The notes beneath the pieces were generated by a model that saw only the letters and a program-made list of their open reading frames with translations, made no database searches and was not told the origin of the DNA. This document shows, one piece after another, positions 52,879-56,216 of a DNA stretch of 56,216 nucleotides. The DNA is from Deinococcus aquiradiocola (GTDB taxonomy: Bacteria > Deinococcota > Deinococci > Deinococcales > Deinococcaceae). Numbering within the stretch: position 1 is the stretch's first letter; every line of letters starts with the position of its first letter. The stretch is taken from positions 1-56,216 of the forward strand of contig NZ_BMOE01000018.1 of assembly GCF_014646915.1 (NCBI RefSeq). Direction: 5' to 3'. The translations under genes and the position numbers were made by a program.

Positions 52879-54060
52879 TCAGGGTTTCGTCTGGCCGAGC
52901 GAGATGGTGCGCGGCGCGAGCTTCACGGTGAACCGCAGTGGCGTGAGCGCCCCGTCGCGGTACACGGTGAGCGTGACCTGATCCCCGACGCTGTGGCTGC
53001 GGATGGCGGCCAGGAACTGCAGGTAGTCGCTGACGCCGGTGCCGTTCACGGCCGTGATGACGTCGCCGGTCGCGTGGGTGGGGACGCCGTTCTCGTCGAA
53101 GCGCGTGGCTTTCAGGGGGCGCAGGCCTGCCGTGTCGGCGGGACCGCCGGGAATGACGCGGTCGAACACGAAGCCGACCCGGCCGCCCAGGCCGAGGTTG
53201 CGGAAGAAGCTGACGGGCAGCTCGTAGTCCGCGAGGGACGTGCTGATGCCGACGACGGGCGCCTCGCGTTTCAGTCCGGCGCGCAGCTGCGCCAGCAGGG
53301 CGCTGCTGGCCGTGACGGGCACGGCGTACGAGCTGGTGTTCAGGGTGGCGCGGTACGCGGCGACGCTGGCGGTCGGCGGGAGCGCGTCCGTTTTCGGGCC
53401 GGGCTGCAGGCGGATGTAGCTGGTGATCCCGATGAGCTGCCCTGCCTCGTTGAGGATGGGGCCGCCGCTGTCGCCGGGCGCGAGGGGCGCGTCGAGCTGC
53501 AGGGTGCCGGGCGGGAAGTCCGCGCGGCCCGCCTGGGCGTCCAGCGCGAGAAGGCGTCCGCTCTTGGGTTGCAGGAACTTCCCGCCGGAGTTGCCGATGG
53601 CGAGCGCCAGCTGACCGACCCTGGGGGCCTGCGGAGCGAGCGGCACGAACGGCGCGCCCTTCACGTCGATCTTCAGGAGGGCGAGGTCGTGCGGTTCGTC
53701 GAAGCCGACGACCGTGACCGGGTAGCGTTTCCTGTCGAGCGTGACGGCCTGCAGTCGGTCCGCGCCGAACACGACGTGGTACGCCGTCAGAACGCTGCCG
53801 TCCGCGCTGACGAGGACGCCGCTGCCCAGACCGTTCGGGTCCTCGCACTGCGGGTCTTCCTCGGCGGGCGCGCAGTCGTCGATCTCCAGCGCGGCGGGCC
53901 GGAACTTCTGGTAGAGCGGCGCGAGCGTGGCGGGCAGTCCGGCCGCCACCTGCGGGGCGGCCGGGGCGGGCCGGGAGGTCTTCTGCGCCCCGGCGGGCGC
54001 GGCGAGCAGCAGCAGGACGGACAGCCCCAGGACCCGGCGGTGGGCGCGCGCAACGTTCAT
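52879..54060 (-). CDS. Exported trypsin-like serine protease with PDZ domain (HtrA-like)
   Basis: 393 aa. Signal peptide (VLGLSVLLLLAAPAGAQ), then an S1C protease domain: His in LTAYHVVFGAD, Asp in PHDLALLKID, Ser in LAPGDSGGPIL. A PDZ domain (~290-375: FDRVIPGGPADTAGLRPL, GDVITAVNG) follows. It should degrade or guard envelope proteins. Two Cys in DDCAPAEEDPQCED near the N-terminus may form a disulfide. CATACT 5 nt before the ATG marks a leaderless promoter. Confidence 0.9.
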   Translation of the reverse strand: MNVARAHRRVLGLSVLLLLAAPAGAQKTSRPAPAAPQVAAGLPATLAPLYQKFRPAALEIDDCAPAEEDPQCEDPNGLGSGVLVSADGSVLTAYHVVFGADRLQAVTLDRKRYPVTVVGFDEPHDLALLKIDVKGAPFVPLAPQAPRVGQLALAIGNSGGKFLQPKSGRLLALDAQAGRADFPPGTLQLDAPLAPGDSGGPILNEAGQLIGITSYIRLQPGPKTDALPPTASVAAYRATLNTSSYAVPVTASSALLAQLRAGLKREAPVVGISTSLADYELPVSFFRNLGLGGRVGFVFDRVIPGGPADTAGLRPLKATRFDENGVPTHATGDVITAVNGTGVSDYLQFLAAIRSHSVGDQVTLTVYRDGALTPLRFTVKLAPRTISLGQTKP

Positions 54061-54065
54061 GCTTC

Positions 54066-54071
54066 AGTATG
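54066..54071 (-). promoter_or_regulatory. -10 box of leaderless promoter, HtrA-like protease
   Basis: CATACT on the minus strand, 5 nt before the ATG at 54060. Confidence 0.5.
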
Positions 54072-54181
54072 CGCCGCGCCCCGTCCGGTCAGTTGTACGC
54101 CATCCCCGACTTCCGGGCCGGGGAGGCGTTCACGCTTCCTTGAGCGCGCGGCCGGTCCGGGCGGCGTGCCACACTGGAGGC

Positions 54182-54655
54182 ATGCCTGCCGATCCCACCC
54201 CGGACCTTCCCAGCAGCGTCTTCGTGTACGGCACCCTGATGCCGGACGAACGGTACTCGGGCGTCGCGTCGGCCGCCGGAGCGCCGGAACGTGCGGAACG
54301 CGCGACCCTGCCGGGCTTCGTGCTGCACCACCTGAGCCCCGAAGGGTACCCGGCCGTGACGCCCGGCGCGGGGACCGTGCACGGCTGGGTGCTGCACTAC
54401 GCGCCCGGCACGTGGGCGGCCGCGCTCGCGCACCTGGACGACCTGGAGGGCCTGCACCTGCGCCCGCCGCTGTACCGGCGCGTTCCGGCCACGCCCGTCA
54501 CGGACGCCGGGACGGGCCGCGCGTGGGTGTACGTGTACGCCCGCGAGGCGCGCCTCTCGGCGCCCGGCGCTGTCCCGGTGCCGTCCGGACGCTGGACGGA
54601 CGTCCCGGACCGGCACGCTCCCACCCCCTGGCCCGGCGACGAGACGGAGGCGTGA
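54182..54655 (+). CDS. Gamma-glutamylcyclotransferase-like (AIG2) protein
   Basis: 157 aa. VFVYGTLMPDERYSG near the start is the substrate-binding loop of the GGCT/AIG2 fold; the catalytic acid is probably the Glu in LDDLEGLH (~residue 92), and YRRVP follows. It may cyclise gamma-glutamyl compounds; the true substrate is uncertain. CACACT-GGAGGC-ATG offers either a leaderless -10 or a ribosome site, the same arrangement as at kptA. Confidence 0.82.
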   Translation: MPADPTPDLPSSVFVYGTLMPDERYSGVASAAGAPERAERATLPGFVLHHLSPEGYPAVTPGAGTVHGWVLHYAPGTWAAALAHLDDLEGLHLRPPLYRRVPATPVTDAGTGRAWVYVYAREARLSAPGAVPVPSGRWTDVPDRHAPTPWPGDETEA

Positions 54656-54720
54656 CGCGGCGCGCGTGAACATGAACGGGCTGGCTATCCCGCCCTGACC
54701 CCCGGCACGCCTGCGTGGCC

Positions 54721-54726
54721 TACACT
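54721..54726 (+). promoter_or_regulatory. -10 box of leaderless promoter, apgM
   Basis: TACACT stands 6 nt before the ATG. Confidence 0.5.
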
Positions 54727-54732
54727 TAGCGT

Positions 54733-55953
54733 ATGCTTGACACCATCAAGGCACTCGCCAAGAAGACCGACTCGAAGATTCTGATGGTCGTGCTGGACGG
54801 CGTGGGCGGCCTCCCGCTCGAACTGGGCGGCGACACCGAACTCGCCACTGCCGTCACGCCGAACCTCGACGCACTCGCCAAGAACGCGCAGCTCGGGCAG
54901 GTGGAACTCGTCGGGGCGGGCATCACGCCCGGCAGCGGCCCCGGTCACCTCAGCCTGTTCGGGTACGACCCCCTGAAGTTCGTCGTCGGTCGCGGGGCCC
55001 TGAGTGCCGTCGGCATCGGCGTGAAGCTCGGCGCGGGCGACGTGGCCGTGCGCGGCAACTTCGCGACGCTCGGTGCGGGCCGCGTCGTCGAGGACCGCCG
55101 CGCGGGCCGCCCCAGCGACGAGAAGAACGCCGAGATCGTCGGTCAGCTCAGGGCCGCCATTCCCGAGATCGGCGGCGTGAAGGTCGAGATCTACACCGAG
55201 TCCGAGCACCGCTTCGTGGTGGTGTTCCGTAACCCCGGCGCGGGCCTCGGCGCGAACATCAGCGACGTGGACCCCCAGGCGACCGGCGTGCAACCCCTCA
55301 CCGCGCAGGCGCACGACGACGCCAGCCGTCAGACGGCCGACCTCGTGAACACCTTCGTCACGCGCGCCGAGGAGGCCCTCAAGGACGAGCCGCAGGTGAA
55401 CGGCGTGCTGTTCCGCGGGTACAGCGACGTGCCGCACTTCCCCAGCATGGACGACATCTACGGCCTGAAGGCCGCCTGCATCGCCAGCTACCCCATGTAC
55501 AAGGGCCTCGCGAGCCTCGTCGGGATGGACGTGCTGGACGTCGAGGGGCACGAGGACGCCCTGGACGGCAAGGTCGCCGCCCTGCAGGCCAACTGGGACA
55601 AGTACGACTTCTTCTACTTCCACGTCAAGAAGACGGACAGCACCGGCGAGGACGGCGACTTCCACGAGAAGGTCCACAAGATCGAGATCTTCGACGCGCT
55701 CCTCCCGCAGCTCCTGGCGCTGAAGCCCGACGTGATCGCCATCGTCGGTGACCACAGCACGCCCAGCAAGCTCGCCAGCCACAGCTGGCATCCCGTCCCG
55801 CTCCTCATCCACAGCGAGTACGCCCGCAAGGACGTGGCGGCCCGCTACACCGAGGAAGAAGCGCAGAAAGGCACGCTCGGCCTGCGCCGCGGCACGGACG
55901 TCATGCCGCTCCTGATGGCGAACGCCCTGAAACTCCAGAAGTACGGCGCGTAA
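54733..55953 (+). CDS. apgM: 2,3-bisphosphoglycerate-independent phosphoglycerate mutase (archaeal type)
   Basis: 406 aa. Alkaline-phosphatase superfamily: [11 protein letters not shown] metal site near the N-terminus, the [15 protein letters not shown] loop with the nucleophile Ser, [20 protein letters not shown] and [20 protein letters not shown] for the second metal. It interconverts 3- and 2-phosphoglycerate in glycolysis. It is followed by a strong hairpin and then by micro-transcript element D on the opposite strand. Confidence 0.95.
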   Translation: MLDTIKALAKKTDSKILMVVLDGVGGLPLELGGDTELATAVTPNLDALAKNAQLGQVELVGAGITPGSGPGHLSLFGYDPLKFVVGRGALSAVGIGVKLGAGDVAVRGNFATLGAGRVVEDRRAGRPSDEKNAEIVGQLRAAIPEIGGVKVEIYTESEHRFVVVFRNPGAGLGANISDVDPQATGVQPLTAQAHDDASRQTADLVNTFVTRAEEALKDEPQVNGVLFRGYSDVPHFPSMDDIYGLKAACIASYPMYKGLASLVGMDVLDVEGHEDALDGKVAALQANWDKYDFFYFHVKKTDSTGEDGDFHEKVHKIEIFDALLPQLLALKPDVIAIVGDHSTPSKLASHSWHPVPLLIHSEYARKDVAARYTEEEAQKGTLGLRRGTDVMPLLMANALKLQKYGA

Positions 55954-55962
55954 CTCCAGCAG

Positions 55963-56004
55963 TGGAGGAGGGCCGACCTGCCATGCGCGGTCGGCCCTCC
56001 TCCA
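55963..56004 (+). terminator. Terminator hairpin after apgM
   Basis: A perfect 16-bp stem (55963-55978 with 55989-56004, 10-nt loop) lies 10 nt past the apgM stop and is followed by TTGATGTTC. Confidence 0.75.
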
Positions 56005-56046
56005 TTGATGTTCGCCGCATGCGCCCGGCCATCCACACGGCAGGCA

Positions 56047-56109
56047 CAAAAAAAGCGCCCTTTCGGACGCTGATAAGGAAAGTATACCCCGGTATGCACC
56101 CGGTGTCAA
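56047..56109 (-). ncRNA. Promoter-terminator micro-transcript element, copy D
   Basis: On the minus strand: consensus TTGACA (56109-56104), 17-bp spacer with TGCATACCGGG, TATACT (56086-56081), ATCA at the expected start, a 7-bp stem (56071-56065 with 56060-56054) closed by a GAAA tetraloop and seven T. It is the best promoter match of the four copies. It lies 13 bp from the IS end and points at the end of apgM. Confidence 0.75.
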
Positions 56110-56122
56110 CTCATGCACGCGG

Positions 56123-56216
56123 GTGGTCGTGGACTCTTGGGCACGACAGTGGTTCAATGAACCATGAACGAGCTTACGTGTCCGCACTGCGGCGCCGTCC
56201 GCATCGTCAAAAACGG
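56123..56216 (+). mobile_element. IS1-family insertion sequence, right copy (truncated by window edge)
   Basis: 94 bp of the element's left end, matching the copy at 437-344 at 93 positions, in the opposite orientation. Only the terminus and the start of insA are present. Confidence 0.85.
56164..56216 (+). CDS. insA: IS1-family InsA-like protein, N-terminal fragment (partial at window edge)
   Basis: The first 17 codons of insA (MNELTCPHCGAVRIVKN) are in the window, with the same zinc-ribbon start as the left copy. The gene continues beyond the edge. Confidence 0.8.
   Translation, partial: MNELTCPHCGAVRIVKN

Overview
The window is a 56 kb piece of a very GC-rich chromosome, most likely from a Deinococcus. 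The case rests on several points: a bacillithiol-type deacetylase, a membrane Ser/Thr kinase with a C-terminal beta-propeller, an sdhCDAB and sucAB layout with long Ala/Pro linkers, and many genes whose -10 hexamer lies only 5-8 nt before the start codon (leaderless style, known to be common in Deinococcus). No tRNA, rRNA or CRISPR array was seen.

Layout. Both edges are cut by near-identical IS1-family copies in inverted orientation (1-437 and 56123-56216). Between them lie: a riboflavin operon behind an FMN riboswitch (ribD-ribE-ribBA-ribH, 538-4331, minus); two NAD+-using enzymes, a zinc-ligand-less sirtuin and a KptA/Tpt1 RNA 2'-phosphotransferase (4425-5871); a BshB-like deacetylase; sucA-sucB (7037-11275); a response regulator with a Glu in place of the phospho-acceptor Asp; sdhCDAB (12309-15571); a kinase/propeller protein divergent from a large unknown protein (15877-20123); a prolyl oligopeptidase; a coupled acyl-CoA dehydrogenase/SDR/APH-kinase/histidine-phosphatase operon (22397-26244); an esterase, an unknown protein and a molybdopterin oxidoreductase (26350-29961); an MFS exporter; a lipoprotein phosphatase; a second acyl-CoA dehydrogenase and an acyl-CoA ligase; rraA and truA; and a reductive pyrimidine-degradation and uptake cluster (38787-50632). 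The right end holds a diguanylate cyclase, 5-formyl-THF cyclo-ligase, an HtrA-like protease, gamma-glutamylcyclotransferase and apgM.

How it works together. The pyrimidine cluster encodes PreT/PreA (uracil to dihydrouracil), dihydropyrimidinase, an M20 amidohydrolase (carbamoyl-beta-alanine to beta-alanine), a five-part THI5/NMT1-type ABC uptake system with two different permeases, and a minimal PucR-type regulator. The 22397-26244 operon resembles LvaA/LvaC and ACAD10/ACAD11 and probably handles 4-hydroxyacyl-CoA through a 4-phospho intermediate.

Most notable non-coding signals. (1) A four-copy element (451-514, 5224-5286, 37320-37381, 56047-56109). Each copy is a near-consensus sigma-70 promoter with an invariant spacer core, a fixed ATCA at the expected start site and an immediate intrinsic terminator, predicting a roughly 27-nt RNA. 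The stem shows a compensatory pair change and strand-specific G.U pairs. (2) Both IS copies end exactly 13 bp upstream of the -35 box of one of these elements, in the same relative orientation. (3) A dispersed MITE-like repeat begins exactly at the TGA stop codon of four different genes. (4) A shared leader of about 100 nt lies upstream of two genes of the pyrimidine cluster.
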